64,000 bases of DNA from Semisulcospira habei (GCA_036245525.1 BTPG01000004.1:208346952-208410951); one strand, 5' to 3'; positions 31,994 to 42,876 are shown, counted from the first letter of the stretch. Numbers and translations: made by a program. Notes: generated from the letters alone by a model not told the origin.

Positions 31994-32572
31994 TACAATA
32001 TTGTGTTTCTTGTGTGCTTGTTTTGCTGTTTGTGAATGGTCTTACATGTTCAGATTGACAGACTATTTCGTTGACAATTTAGCATTCAAGTGTAGCTCTT
32101 ATCAGTTTACACGGAGGGTTGTTTACCAGCACAGTAAAATATGTTTAGAGTGACCAAAATTATGACAGGTCCCCTTTCATGAAAGACCATCATTTAGGTG
32201 GCTGTATTAATGAGTATATCATAATAAATCATTCTTATAAAGCGCATTATCCCTTACAAAAAGGTTCAGCGAGTGAGCGCTACGCTGAGTAAACATCGTA
32301 CAATCCACTGAATGAACAAACAGCTTAGAAACATTACATATTCACCGACAGAAACTATCTCAGAACGCACTTCCACACGTGCATGTATACTAACGAATTG
32401 TAACATGGATACAGAGAATGGCTGTCAGTCAGTCACCTACATGATGGCCTTGAACCCTTTGGCTCTCGGTAGTGGTTTTTGTGGCGACAAGAACCGCTAA
32501 TGATGGCCAAAGGGTTATTGACAGGTACCACTTTTTGCACTTCAAGACTTCTCTTGAGAGAACACCTGTGTT

Positions 32573-32787
32573 TTAACTCATTCTACCCCAGACACACCAC
32601 AGCAAGATAAGGATCGACCATGATAGTTCAAGGGTGATGCCAGAATAGCTTGGCGCCTATGGGCGCCAAGCTATTCTGGCATCACCCTTGAACTATCATG
32701 GTCGATCTGTGTCCTGCACTAGAGTGCAGTCTTCAGAGGACAACGGCAAAATTTTGGGGATTTCGGTGTTGGGGTAGAATGAGTTAA
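32573..32787 (+). mobile_element. TTAA MITE, family B'', second copy
   Basis: Nearly identical over its length to 31377-31590, including the loop CCTATGGGCG. Inserted at a TTAA of the family F element. Confidence 0.9.
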
Positions 32788-32799
32788 GACATTTTTCTG

Positions 32800-32886
32800 T
32801 AACCCTTCAGGTGTCGGTAGCAGTTTTAGTCATGATTTCTGCAGGAATCATCACGATCAAAACCGCTATTGACAGCCAGGGGGTTA
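32800..32886. mobile_element. MITE, family A
   Basis: TAACCCTTCAGGTGTCGGTA / TATTGACAGCCAGGGGGTTAA; arms partly eroded. Confidence 0.7.
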
Positions 32887-32983
32887 AAAAAAGAAGAAAA
32901 CAGGTTCTACTGAAGAAGCAATATTACTGTCCCTGCCAAAGTCAAAATGAATCATGCAAAATGACAAAACACTTAGGGAGATG

Positions 32984-33080
32984 TTAACTCATTTGAGGCA
33001 TGCCACATCAGGATGCCCGGCATAATTCTGCGTACCCATAAAGCTGCGTATCTGAGTGGAGCACGCTTCAAATGTGTTAA
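32984..33080. mobile_element. Family Q-like TTAA element, degraded
   Basis: GTTAACTCATTTGAGGCATG / CACGCTTCAAATGTGTTAAC. A better copy is at 42796-42876. Confidence 0.5.
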
Positions 33081-33169
33081 CTGGTAGATGTCTAGAGGCA
33101 GCTGTTCGAGTTAACTGTTATGATTTATCGAGGAATAGATTTTGAGTAAAAATGCACCATGCTTTTCAG

Positions 33170-33223
33170 GTCAAATCGTTCATCGGCAGTGACCTGTTAG
33201 CTCACCTGTATTCCAACGACCAG
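33170..33223 (+). CDS. DNM: Dynamin GED alternative exon 1
   Basis: 18 codons, phase 0/0, acceptor GCTTTTCAG, donor CAG|GTAACT. Encodes VKSFIGSDLLAHLYSNDQ, corresponding to TKEFIFSELLANLYSCGDQ of vertebrate dynamins. Only 128 nt separate it from a homologous exon at 33352. Each version alone restores the conserved GED. Confidence 0.95.
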
Positions 33224-33351
33224 GTAACTGGGTTGGCATGGCAACCAGACACCAAACTGCCTGCTAACGCCATGCATGGTTGTTGTTTGCCTGTTACTTA
33301 TGTTGCCTTTTCTTGTTGTTGTCACTGGTAGATCACGTGTTTGGTTTGCAG

Positions 33352-33408
33352 GTGAAAGAGTTCATTAAGGCAGAAATTTTGGCACACCTGTACTCTGCAG
33401 GGAACCAG
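33352..33408 (+). CDS. DNM: Dynamin GED alternative exon 2
   Basis: 19 codons, phase 0/0, acceptor TTGGTTTGCAG, donor CAG|GTTGGC (a less standard donor). Encodes VKEFIKAEILAHLYSAGNQ. It matches the human length (19) while the first version is one shorter. Because both are multiples of three, joint inclusion would keep the frame but duplicate a helix segment, so exclusive use is expected. This is an inference. Confidence 0.93.
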
Positions 33409-33566
33409 GTTGGCTTGTTTTATTTTTTTTATTTCGTTTGTAGGCCAGGTGACAAAAGCCTTTGTGGTTTGCCTAATTAAGTCCTCCAGGAGTTGTGCGA
33501 AAATGGAAACAAAAACTTCTTTTAAGCCTGCACACCAGACAGTTGCCCCCACTCTGTCCGCCATAT

Positions 33567-33765
33567 TTAACCCATTTGACCCCACATTTTGGAGGTATCA
33601 CATAACGACCATGTACCATTTGCAGAGGATGAATTGACCATGATAATTCAAGGGTAGTGCCAGATGAGCTTGGCGCATGTTGGCGCCAAGCTCATCTGGC
33701 ACTGCCCTTGAATTATCATGGTCAGTCCATCTCCTGCTGCAGGGCGTCGGGGCTAAATGGGTTAA
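33567..33765 (+). mobile_element. TTAA MITE, family B
   Basis: TTAACCCATTTGACCCCAC to GGGGCTAAATGGGTTAA; stem AGTGCCAGATGAGCTTGGCG / CGCCAAGCTCATCTGGCACT. The ATGAG/CTCAT variant is paired. Confidence 0.9.
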
Positions 33766-33814
33766 CTGATGTAAATGTGACACTATCACAGGATTTGGAT
33801 TGAGAACAGTTGTT

Positions 33815-33890
33815 CAGTGGTGCTGCCAGAACAGCTTGTGCCAGGAAGCTCCAAGCTATTCTGGCACCCCCTTTCAACTATCATCGTTGG
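33815..33890. repeat. Family B hairpin, degraded
   Basis: GTGGTGCTGCCAGAACAGCT / AAGCTATTCTGGCACCCCCTT. Confidence 0.6.
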
Positions 33891-34536
33891 CCTCTATACT
33901 TAAACAGGTTTGTAATCTTCAGATTAAAAAAAAATATGTATGTCAGGCTCCAATGAATTCACAGTTTTGTATCAGATTTCATCAGATGCATTTGCGCATT
34001 CCATTCATTTAGCTACTTTGACTGCTACTGAGTGATGATGCCATTCAGTGGAAATGAGGTGTAGTCACGCAGAAACAAAAAACAGAAGAGAGAGTGCATG
34101 TCCAGATGAATATTTAGTGTCCAAGATGCACGTTTTATGTCTAACTTTGCAAAACACAGAAGCTTTTGTCTCGTCCTTAACCTTAACCTTGGTTTTACTT
34201 TGTCATCACTCTACTGCCAAACCAGATCATGGCTGCCATCCGTCCGGTACCTACCTTTCTAAGGGAAAGGTCAAAAGTGCGGCACCCACCTAGCCATTTG
34301 AACTGCTCATATCTAGGGGCTAGACTAAATCCCTGGGCCCGCATGTTGTCGTCATGTCGTATCGCAGCCTTGGAACCACACTGATTTCAGGATGATATTT
34401 CTACTGGAATTTTTCCGCATGAATTGTTTTCTTGAGCCCTCAAGTGGCTGTTTTCTTTTCTTTGAATAAAAATGCATCCTATCTGTAGGTATTACGTTTT
34501 CCACAAGAAGGACAAATTACGGACTCACTCAGTCCC
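33891..34536 (+). other. Dynamin intron, no gene seen
   Basis: No recognisable gene or repeat. Confidence 0.45.
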
Positions 34537-34753
34537 TTAACCCTGTTCATCCTGATACACTACTGCTTGAAATAGATTTGACTATGATAGTTCAAGGGTG
34601 GTGCCAGAATAGCTTGGCGCCTCAGGTGCCAAGCTGTTCTGGCACCACCCTTGAACTAAAACGGTTGATCTATCTTGTAATCTGTAATGTAGCTTACGTA
34701 GGACAATAAGCAGTTTTTTAAAAAAAAATTAGCCTCAGGATGAAATGGGTTAA
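34537..34753 (+). mobile_element. TTAA MITE, family B
   Basis: TTAACCCTGTTCATCCTGATA to CTCAGGATGAAATGGGTTAA; stem GTTCAAGGGTGGTGCCAGAA / TTCTGGCACCACCCTTGAAC. Confidence 0.85.
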
Positions 34754-35213
34754 TTTAGAAGGTCATTGGAGGGACATGAGGGATGCTCCCATAGTCAGCT
34801 TTTTCGTCGAGGTCTGTCTTAGGCTGTCCAGAGAGGAACTGTCCAGTCCTTGATGTTGTCACACCAGGACCTCTTTACAGGCAGCATGTCGGGAAAATGC
34901 CAAGTTTCGTATACAAAGCAAAGTCCTGTTTTTTCCTGATGTTCTATCAATGCTTCAATGACATTTTTGTTTGAACTTTTTGGGTGGAGCCTGGTGCATG
35001 CTGTTTTAGTTTTTGAACTTGCTTGTAGAATGTGAAGAATGTTTAGTGATGAAATTTGTGGCGTAGTTTAGACTTTAGAGGAAGCATGCTGCCTGAATTC
35101 GACCCCTCCCTGCCGCTGATGGCAGATTATTTTTCAGACCATTCGTTTGCTAATGCCCCGGTACAAGGCCAAAGAACCAGATCCGTCTAAGGAACATGGA
35201 TATAAAATAGGTT
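34754..35213 (+). other. Dynamin intron, no gene seen
   Basis: No recognisable gene. Confidence 0.45.
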
Positions 35214-35279
35214 CAAGAGGCAGAGATCCTCAAGAGCTCCCGCAGTTGCGGGGGCTTATGAGGATCTGTGCCTCTTGCT
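35214..35279. repeat. Hairpin, family C
   Basis: CAAGAGGCAGAGATCCTCAA / TTATGAGGATCTGTGCCTCTTG with CCCGCAGTTGCGGG at the centre. Confidence 0.8.
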
Positions 35280-35600
35280 TGTGGGTGCCATGCACTGTGT
35301 TCCGGCAAAAAAAGGCTTAATCCCTGTTTTGCGTTTGGCAGTAGGGTGATTTTATCTCCACCAGTGACCATGTTTATGCATGCCACTCTTCACACCACTA
35401 GCACTCGCTGGCATGAGTCTAATGTTGTGCTGCTGAATTGTCTGGCACACTTCAACTGTTTTTTAATTGTATGGACTGCCTCAAGAAAAATAGTGAAACC
35501 TTCAAATAGTGAAACCTTCAAATTATCCACACAAGGTGACGATGGAGAAAATACCACTGGTCGCTGTTACTTGTGTGGTATTTTCTGTATCACCATTTTG

Positions 35601-35809
35601 TTAACCCTTTCACTGCCAGTCGACACACATGTTTCTGAAATCTTTGTCAATTCAACTCCAAAAAGCTTCAGGCGTCCAATGAATGTAAACACAGTAGGTG
35701 TCGGCAAGAGGCATAGATCCTCATGAGCCCCCGCAGCTGGGGGCTCATGAGGACCTATGTCTCTTGCAGTTGGATCGTGCTCACGTCATCTCATCAGTGT
35801 AGGGGTTAA
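35601..35809 (+). mobile_element. TTAA MITE, family C, full copy
   Basis: TTAACCCTTTCACTGCCAGT to CAGTGTAGGGGTTAA with hairpin 35704-35768 (GCAAGAGGCATAGATCCTCA / TGAGGACCTATGTCTCTTGC). Reference copy for recognising the insertion at 19813. Confidence 0.85.
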
Positions 35810-35884
35810 GGGTGGAGTCATGCTTAGAGCGCAAGAGGCGGATGAGAGTAGCATTGGGTGAAATGCATGCGTGGATATGGTCGG

Positions 35885-35953
35885 TTAACCCTTTGGCTGT
35901 CAGTAGCGTTTAATCGTCGTGACAAAAAGTGCCCCTGACAGCCAAAGGTTTAA
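35885..35953. mobile_element. MITE, family A, loop-deleted
   Basis: TTAACCCTTTGGCTGTCAGT / CTGACAGCCAAAGGTTTAA; the central palindrome is lost. Confidence 0.7.
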
Positions 35954-36128
35954 TGAGTATGACATGTTGAGCACATAAAGGTTATTCCTATTTTGAACCT
36001 CAAGCAGTAATTACTAGAACCTTTTATTTTGTCAACCCTCTGTTGCAGTAATTTTATTGCAGCGTTTAGTTTGTGGCCATCAGCTTCCTATTCCCTCCAC
36101 CCAGTGGCCTCCTCACCCCTCATTAACA

Positions 36129-36221
36129 TTAACCCTTCGTCTGTCAAAAGCATGTTTTGTCATGATGATTCTTGCAGAAATCATGGCGACAAAAAGTGCT
36201 ACCCACAGCCAAAGGGCTTAG
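36129..36221. mobile_element. MITE, family A, eroded
   Basis: TTAACCCTTCGTCTGTC / CACAGCCAAAGGGCTTA, centre GATGATTCTTGCAGAAATCAT. Confidence 0.65.
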
Positions 36222-36306
36222 TAATATTTTGAAGCAGTATTTGTGCATCATATGTTGCACTTTGCCCAGTTTGTTTTTATAGTTTAGTTAAATTCAGTTT
36301 GTATTC

Positions 36307-36398
36307 TTATCCTTTTGGCTGTTGGTAGTGCTTTTTGTCGCGACGATTCCTGCAGGAATCATCACGACAAAAAGTGCTACCGACAGCCAAAGGGTTAA
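36307..36398. mobile_element. MITE, family A
   Basis: CTTTTGGCTGTTGGTAGTGC..TTTTTGTCGCGACGATTCC / GGAATCATCACGACAAAAA..GCTACCGACAGCCAAAGGGTTAA. Confidence 0.85.
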
Positions 36399-36960
36399 TT
36401 GGCTGGTCCGTAGGACACTGAAAGTGTGATGGTCAGCGACTTTAAATCTTACAGCCTAAGGTTGTACAGTCTAAAATCACAAACTAGAACTTATTGATTT
36501 ATCACGCAGGATGCGATGAAACATTGTGTGTTGCTAGTCATGGGAAAGGGACGAAATGTTTCCTGGTTGGAACAGGCAAAGCATGTACATGTAGATCTAG
36601 CTGTGCACTTGGCCTTGTCCGTGATGCATGTGTCTGAGTTCGGAACAATTACTACTAACATTAAGTTTTAAGATAAACCCACTGAGATGGCCACCTTTTT
36701 TTGTTTTGTTTTTTTTCTTCTTTTTTTTTTGTTGGGAATGGGGGATGTTAGGGGATAAGGGATTGGAGCGGGTGGTTTATGCGCATGTCTCTTATTCCAA
36801 ATTTATATTGTATGTAAATCTTGACATTTATGACATGAAATTTATCTTTGTGGGGTGGGGGGTGTGTGCAGCTGACACGGGTGAAACTGGGATAATGTTT
36901 TGGGGTTATTCATCAAACAGCCCGTCTTCTCAAATCATCTCTTGTGCCCCATGTATTTAC
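36399..36960 (+). other. Dynamin intron, no gene seen
   Basis: T-rich stretch 36696-36732; nothing coding. Confidence 0.5.
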
Positions 36961-36962
36961 AA

Positions 36963-37035
36963 ATGTGTGCTGGTCTGCGGTATTGAGCCTTACAGCCTTC
37001 GGCTGTAAGGCTCAATACCACAGACCAGCACACAT
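36963..37035. repeat. Hairpin, family I
   Basis: ATGTGTGCTGGTCTGCGGTA..GCCTTACAGCC / GGCTGTAAGGC..TACCACAGACCAGCACACAT. It ends 54 nt before the dynamin exon at 37090. Related sequence near 45110-45175. Confidence 0.85.
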
Positions 37036-37089
37036 AAATTGGCCTAGAAAAAATAATCTTACCGCCGACTCTGTGCACGTTTCTGTCAG

Positions 37090-37286
37090 TCGTCCATGAT
37101 GGAAGAGTCCCAGGAGGAAGCTCAACGCCGCGACGAGATGATCCGCATGTACCACGCCATGAAAGAGGCCCTCAGCATCATCCAGGACATCTCCACCACC
37201 ACCGTCTCCACCCCCACACCCCCGCCCGTCAATGACGACTGGCTGGAGCCTGCATCTGGCGGCGGCGGCTCTATGCCGTTTAATGG
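37090..37286 (+). CDS. DNM: Dynamin exon: end of GED and start of proline-rich tail
   Basis: 197 nt, acceptor TTTCTGTCAG, donor AATGG|GTGGGT, ends phase 2. Reads [20 protein letters not shown], then [16 protein letters not shown] and [18 protein letters not shown], closing the GED and opening the proline-rich domain with a Gly run. Vertebrate dynamins have LMEESAEQAQRRDEML..YHALKEAL here. The rest of the tail is on the exons at 38007 and 40824. Confidence 0.96.
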
Positions 37287-37316
37287 GTGGGTAGTCTGGT
37301 GTGTCTTTGTGCCGTT

Positions 37317-37734
37317 CATCCATTACATCCTGAGGCTGATTTAATCCATATCATACTGAGGCTAAAAGCTTCAAATTTGTACACTGCCATATGCAAAATA
37401 CAATATAGTACTTGCAGATAAAGATATAGACCAATGGCTTTAGTTCAAGGGTGGTGCCAAAATAGCTTGGTGCCTAAAGGCGCCAAGCTATTCTGGCACT
37501 ACCCTTGAACTGTTTTAGTCAAACATATTTCACACACTGATGTATTCTGAATGATAAGGGTTAAAAAACAAAATTGCTTATTGTCCTATGCATTACAGAT
37601 TAGGAGATAGATCAACCATTTTAGTTCAAGAGTGGTGCCAGAATAGCTTGGCACCAGAGGCTATTCTGACACCACCCTTGAACTATCATAGTCAAATTAA
37701 TTTCAAGCAGTTGTGTATCAGAAATGAAAAGGGT
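37317..37734 (+). mobile_element. Family B MITE split by a family B' MITE
   Basis: CATTACATCCTGAGGCTGAT (37321) and the text after 37565 (TTGCTTATTGTCCTATGC..) match the continuous copy at 16778 onward (CATTACATCCTGAGGCCGAC..TTGCTCATTGTCC). A TTAA-bounded family B' element, 37341-37564, sits between them. The outer hairpin is at 37613-37685. Confidence 0.85.
37341..37564 (+). mobile_element. TTAA MITE, family B', inserted in a family B MITE
   Basis: TTAATCCATATCATACTGAGG to CTGAATGATAAGGGTTAA; stem GTTCAAGGGTGGTGCCA / TGGCACTACCCTTGAAC. Confidence 0.85.
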
Positions 37735-37742
37735 GTGGCATG

Positions 37743-37838
37743 CAGCCACTGTAGAGTTCTTTTGGCAGCAACTTTTGTCAGGGCGATTCCTGCAGGAATC
37801 TTCGCAACAAAAGTCACTACCAACAGCCAAAGGGTTGA
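37743..37838. mobile_element. MITE, family A, eroded
   Basis: TTTTGGCAGCAACTTTTGTC..GATTCCTGCAGGAATC..GCAACAAAAGTCACTACC, right end CAGCCAAAGGGTTGA. Confidence 0.65.
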
Positions 37839-38006
37839 TGGGTAAGTTTCTCTTGCCTGTTTATGTTCTGCGCTGGTTGTATGATTAAACTCATCCCCAA
37901 AGCTCCAGCCTGGCTGGAACCGACGTACGTTTCAATGGTTAGGATTCTCTCTCTTGTGAGTCTGTTGTGTGCTGGTTGAATAAAATTATGATCTTATCTT
38001 TAAAAG

Positions 38007-38168
38007 GCGGCCACCATCACCAGCAAGGCCGAGGAACCCCCCTCCTTTGCCCAACCGGCCAGGTGACCAGGCGATGCCCGCCCCACTTCAGCCGACACGG
38101 GCTGCACCCGGCGTGCCAAACCGACCCGCACCAGATGCACCCGGCCGCCCTGCACCCTCCATTCCTGC
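38007..38168 (+). CDS. DNM: Dynamin exon: proline-rich domain
   Basis: 162 nt; one base completes a Gly, then RRPPSPARPRNPPPLPNRPG and further text with PGVPNRP and PSIP, rich in PxxP and Arg. This is the tail that binds SH3 proteins (amphiphysin, endophilin and others) in characterised dynamins. Acceptor CTTTAAAAG is weak in pyrimidines; donor GC|GTGAGT. Phase 2 is completed by the C at 40824. No SH3 partner can be named from sequence alone. Confidence 0.92.
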
Positions 38169-38468
38169 GTGAGTGCAAGATTCAGAATACTTCATTATTT
38201 ACTTGCTTGTACGTAGTTGCACATAGTGATATTCTAACCCCTTCACTATCAGGGGCGATTTTCCGAGGAAAGGTATCGTCACTTCTGTGAAAATGAAATA
38301 GAGTTCTGAGAAAAAATTGCAAAACACATTTTCTCCAAGCTTCGATCCGAGTTTAAAAAATAGGACGAGTTCAGGTCCGTGTCCAGCTTTTACTTTCTCG
38401 TCACTGAACGTGGCGCCCGCGAGTGTAACATTGTATGCACTGCCCAATATAAATATAAGGCTTACTCA

Positions 38469-39802
<1,334 letters not shown>

Positions 39803-40203
39803 TTAATAAATACTCATCACTTGATTACAGTGGGTGATGGCGATGTTGAACGTTTGCGGTTCACCGGAAGTTCAGTCCTCTGTGTCCACCATTGTTAGTC
39901 TATTGTGATACTGATCAATAACCTACCATGTGAGCTTTTCACGAGTGATTAACCGGGGAGACCCTTTGATGACGTATTTTACTCTGTAATCTTGAGTTTG
40001 CATGTAGTGAAATTTGAGCCTTTTCTGTGAGCTATCTCTCACAAGAAGCCAGAATATTTACCTCTAAAAATGAAAAATATCGATTGTTTTCCGGACCCCA
40101 CTGGGGCCTACTTGGCCCCTGGACCCCGGCCACTTTTCAGAGATTTTTACTTCAGCTTGTTCTCCACCCTGCAGGGGAGAAATGCAAACACCACCCAGCT
40201 GCT
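39803..40203 (+). other. Dynamin last intron, no gene assigned
   Basis: An open stretch near 40070-40180 (FPDPTGAYLAPGPRPLF) resembles nothing I recognise and runs into a hairpin; not called as a gene. Confidence 0.4.
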
Positions 40204-40264
40204 AGAGAAAAAGAACCTCGTGAGCCCCCGCATTTGCGGGGGCTCACGAGGTTCTTTTCTCTTG
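40204..40264. repeat. Hairpin, family C variant
   Basis: AGAGAAAAAGAACCTCGTGAG / CTCACGAGGTTCTTTTCTCTT with CCCCCGCATTTGCGGGGG at the centre; essentially perfect although the stem letters differ from other family C copies. Confidence 0.9.
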
Positions 40265-40823
40265 CCGAGCCTAGTCACATCCATGTTTCTTGGACCGACG
40301 GGACTATTTAGCAACCAGAAGAGGCTCGTTTGACTCATTAGTGTGCTGGGATGTGAGTCTGGACCATATGACTTGCAGCTGTTAGGTCCACAGTTGCAGA
40401 ACAGCGTACAGGATGTTACATTGCGCCCCGCACACTAAAGATCATCGGGCCAACAATGGCCCAGTCGACCCACACCGATGTCAGCTCCATGGCCTTTGTG
40501 CTCTCTGGGATGAAATGGCAAGAGTGGAGTTTGCAAAGTAAAGTGGTCATGGTCCCTGTCAGTACTGCACTTTTGATCACATTTCATAAAAGAAATTGGT
40601 TACTTTCTGTGTGTTGTTTGCTGGCATACTAATGGTTATTAATTCATGTTTTGCGATGATGCGCTTTGAGCTGATTGGCAGTTGGAATAAAATGTCTGCT
40701 CAGTGCTGTGTTTATTGTTATATACTTTTTTCACATTACAATTCAGTTTGTGCAATTTGAATTCATTTTAGACAATTGACTGCGTGTAAAAGCATTTTTT
40801 AAAATATTATTTTCTATCAACAG

Positions 40824-40899
40824 CCGCCCAGGCAGCAGCAACAGCCGCGGAGCACCCCGGATACCGGACCGCCCTCTGGTTCCCTCACGTCCCCAGTAA
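40824..40899 (+). CDS. DNM: Dynamin terminal exon and stop codon
   Basis: Acceptor TCTATCAACAG; the first C completes an Ala, then RPGSSNSRGAPRIPDRPLVP, SRPQ and TAA at 40897-40899. RPLVPSRP continues the dynamin PxRP style and supports the frame. The tail (about 80 residues after the GED) is short, like insect and short vertebrate forms. A poly-C tract follows the stop at 40904-40924. I find no clear AATAAA in the next 3 kb, so the 3' UTR end is unknown and other 3' isoforms may exist. Confidence 0.85.
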
Positions 40900-41115
40900 T
40901 TATCCCCCCCCCCCCCCCCCCCCCTGACGGCAGGTCTGCGGGGCAGAATCACTTCCCCTTTATGCATCTGATGACCCAAGTGAGACATCGTTACAAGCAG
41001 TCAGTTGCCTGCGGTCAGGTGGTATCCATGACTTTACAAAAGACATTCTGGTCATTGGTAGAACACCGTCTTTGTGTAGGTGTGTGTAGGAAACTTCAGA
41101 ACACTGATCCAGACA

Positions 41116-41189
41116 TTAACCCTGTTGTGCATGCAGTTGTCCTGCACTGTTTGAAGCACTGGTGTACTGCATGCATGAGGGGGGGTTAA
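41116..41189. mobile_element. TTAA MITE, family P
   Basis: TTAACCCTGTTGTGCATGCAG / CTGCATGCATGAGGGGGGGTTAA. Its right TTAA (41186-41189) is shared with the next element. Confidence 0.75.
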
Positions 41190-41375
41190 TCCCTTCTCTG
41201 CCAATTGACGCTAATTCATCTTTGAAACCACGGCAAATTCAGCACTAATTAACCCCAGCAGGGCCAACAAGAGGCAAAGAACCACATGAGCCCCCGCAAC
41301 TGCGGGGGCTCATGTGGTTCTTTGCCTCTTGCGGAAAGTTGGTGTTGGCATTTTCCCCAGGAGCTTAGGGGTTAA
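41186..41375 (+). mobile_element. TTAA MITE, family C, with perfect hairpin
   Basis: TTAATCCCTTCTCTGCCAAT to GAGCTTAGGGGTTAA. Stem 41268-41331: CAAGAGGCAAAGAACCACAT / ATGTGGTTCTTTGCCTCTTG with CCCCCGCAACTGCGGGGG. Confidence 0.9.
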
Positions 41376-41652
41376 AGAACCAGCAAAGAAAGACACACAC
41401 TTCAGAATAACCAAGAGGATGTACGTGCAGGCTTGGGATTTGACAGGTGGTTGATGAAAATCCCGCTTTCATAAGGTCCTGAGGCTTATTGCACTGTCTG
41501 AGCAATGCGAATACAAGTTGATGAGAATCGTTTATACAAATGATAGGCGCAGATTTTCTTGAGCCCTGGCAAGAGTCTCTGCTTGCGGCAGGTTGAGGCC
41601 AGTTGAGAAGTTGAGTTGTATGCATTATCGGTTCAGGCTTTTTGGGGGGGAA
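41376..41652 (+). other. Downstream of dynamin, no gene seen
   Basis: Possible 3' UTR or intergenic; nothing recognised. Confidence 0.4.
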
Positions 41653-41740
41653 TTTAACCCTACCCTTTGGTGTTGGTTGCAGTTTTTGTCGCGGTGATTC
41701 CTGCAGAATCATCACGACAAAACCACTGCCAGTTTCTCAT
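41653..41740. mobile_element. MITE, family A, eroded
   Basis: TTAACCCTACCCTTTGGTGT; centre TTTTTGTCGCGGTGATTCCTG / CAGAATCATCACGACAAAA. Confidence 0.6.
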
Positions 41741-42414
41741 GCCAGCAAAAGCCGTTATTCAATAGTACTGGTTATTCGGAAGTGTGCTTCTTTTTTTGGG
41801 ATGGTTCTTTTCGCGTTTTACATACTTTTGCAGCCGTGCTTTTCATCGGGACATTGATCGGGATGGCCCAGTGAGGGTCGGTCACTGTGTTATTTTGTTA
41901 TCGTTGTTCTGTAGCGCAAAGATTGTGAGTGCGCCTTGCCAGTAAGACAAGCCAAGCTGGCGTTTGGGAGAGCCTGATCTCATATACTCATTTTCCTCGA
42001 CAGTTCTGAGTTGCGCAGCCAGGTTTTACCTCTCGGGTAGTTTTGCTCATTCCACTGTTGATGTACGGCTCGGCTGCGTAGTTCAAAACTTTGGCGAGGG
42101 AAAAGTCGTTCTAGCTAAGATGGGCCTCTCACACCTTTCTACACTGTTGTACCATTTGTGCTGCAGCATGTGTGCAGGTCTGTGATTCCGTACCTTATAT
42201 ACTGACGCACTTCTTTTGCTCGTCAGTATAGCTGCAGAGCTCCAAAACCTTTTTGTAGCATTTAAAGTAAATAACTTGTATTTTGCGTTTGTTTTGGGAT
42301 CACTGTGACAGAAGTGTGTCCGAGTGACGGAATGTCAGAAATAGCGACTAATTATTAAAGTATGGAATTGTGTCTTTGTTATGAGTTAAGTGGTAGTTTT
42401 CATGTTGCTACCAG
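41741..42414 (+). other. Intergenic, no gene seen
   Basis: No recognisable gene. Near 42181-42230 a short CTGACGCACTTCT..CGTCAG inverted repeat. Confidence 0.4.
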
Positions 42415-42415
42415 T

Positions 42416-42560
42416 AGAATTACAAGAAACGTTACATGTCCTAGAGATACAAGAAACGTTACATGTCCTAGAGTTGTGGTGGTCTGAAGCTGCTTTTTGT
42501 CACCATGATTCCAGTAGGAGTCATAGCGACAAGAAGGGCTACCGACAGCCAAAGGGTTGA
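42416..42560. repeat. Short direct repeat and eroded family A hairpin
   Basis: ACAAGAAACGTTACATGTCC occurs twice (42422, 42450). A hairpin follows at 42477-42560 with TTTTTGTCACCATGATTCC..CAGTAGGAGTCAT and right end CTACCGACAGCCAAAGGG. Confidence 0.7.
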
Positions 42561-42614
42561 AAACATGGAAATGATGATGAGCTGCCAGTGTTAGGGAAAA
42601 TGCGTGTAGCCATG

Positions 42615-42799
42615 GTAACCCCTTCACTGCCGAGAAAAATGGAAAACCACACAACTGCAAGAGACATAGATCCTCATGAGCCCCTGCAGTTGCGGGGGTG
42701 CATGAGGATCTGTGCTTCTTGCTGACATCGCTTGGTATCTGTTGAATTATAACTGATTTGAGGAAGGCAGTCTATGTGCATGGGCAGTGAAGGGGTTAA
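42615..42799 (+). mobile_element. TTAA MITE, family C
   Basis: GTAACCCCTTCACTGCCGAG to GGGCAGTGAAGGGGTTAA; hairpin 42657-42722 (GCAAGAGACATAGATCCTCA / TGAGGATCTGTGCTTCTTGC). The right TTAA (42796-42799) is shared with the next MITE. Confidence 0.85.
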
Positions 42800-42876
42800 C
42801 TCTTTCGAGACATGCCACATCCGGATTCGCGGCGTAAAGCCGCGAATCCAGATATGGCACGTCTCAAAAGATTTAA
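42796..42876. mobile_element. TTAA MITE, family Q
   Basis: TTAACTCTTTCGAGACATGC..CCGGATTCGCGGC / GCCGCGAATCCAGATATGGC..ACGTCTCAAAAGATTTAA. Confidence 0.85.

Larger units (their letters stand above)
32155..32917 (+). mobile_element. Family F MITE with later insertions
   Basis: Family F text runs from GACAGGTCCCC and AAAGACCATCATTTAGG (32165-32209), resumes at TTGACAGGTACCACTTTTTG near 32517 and ends with GAAAACAGGTTCTACTG near 32917. It is interrupted by sequence at 32210-32516 (including a short family A hairpin 32451-32517), by 32573-32787 and by a family A unit at 32800-32886. Confidence 0.7.

Noticed and set aside
40027..40338. Overlapping frames with FPDPTGAYLAPGPRPLF as an alternative dynamin tail
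   Set aside because: No matching phase or splice borders to dynamin exons, and the frame runs into a family C hairpin.
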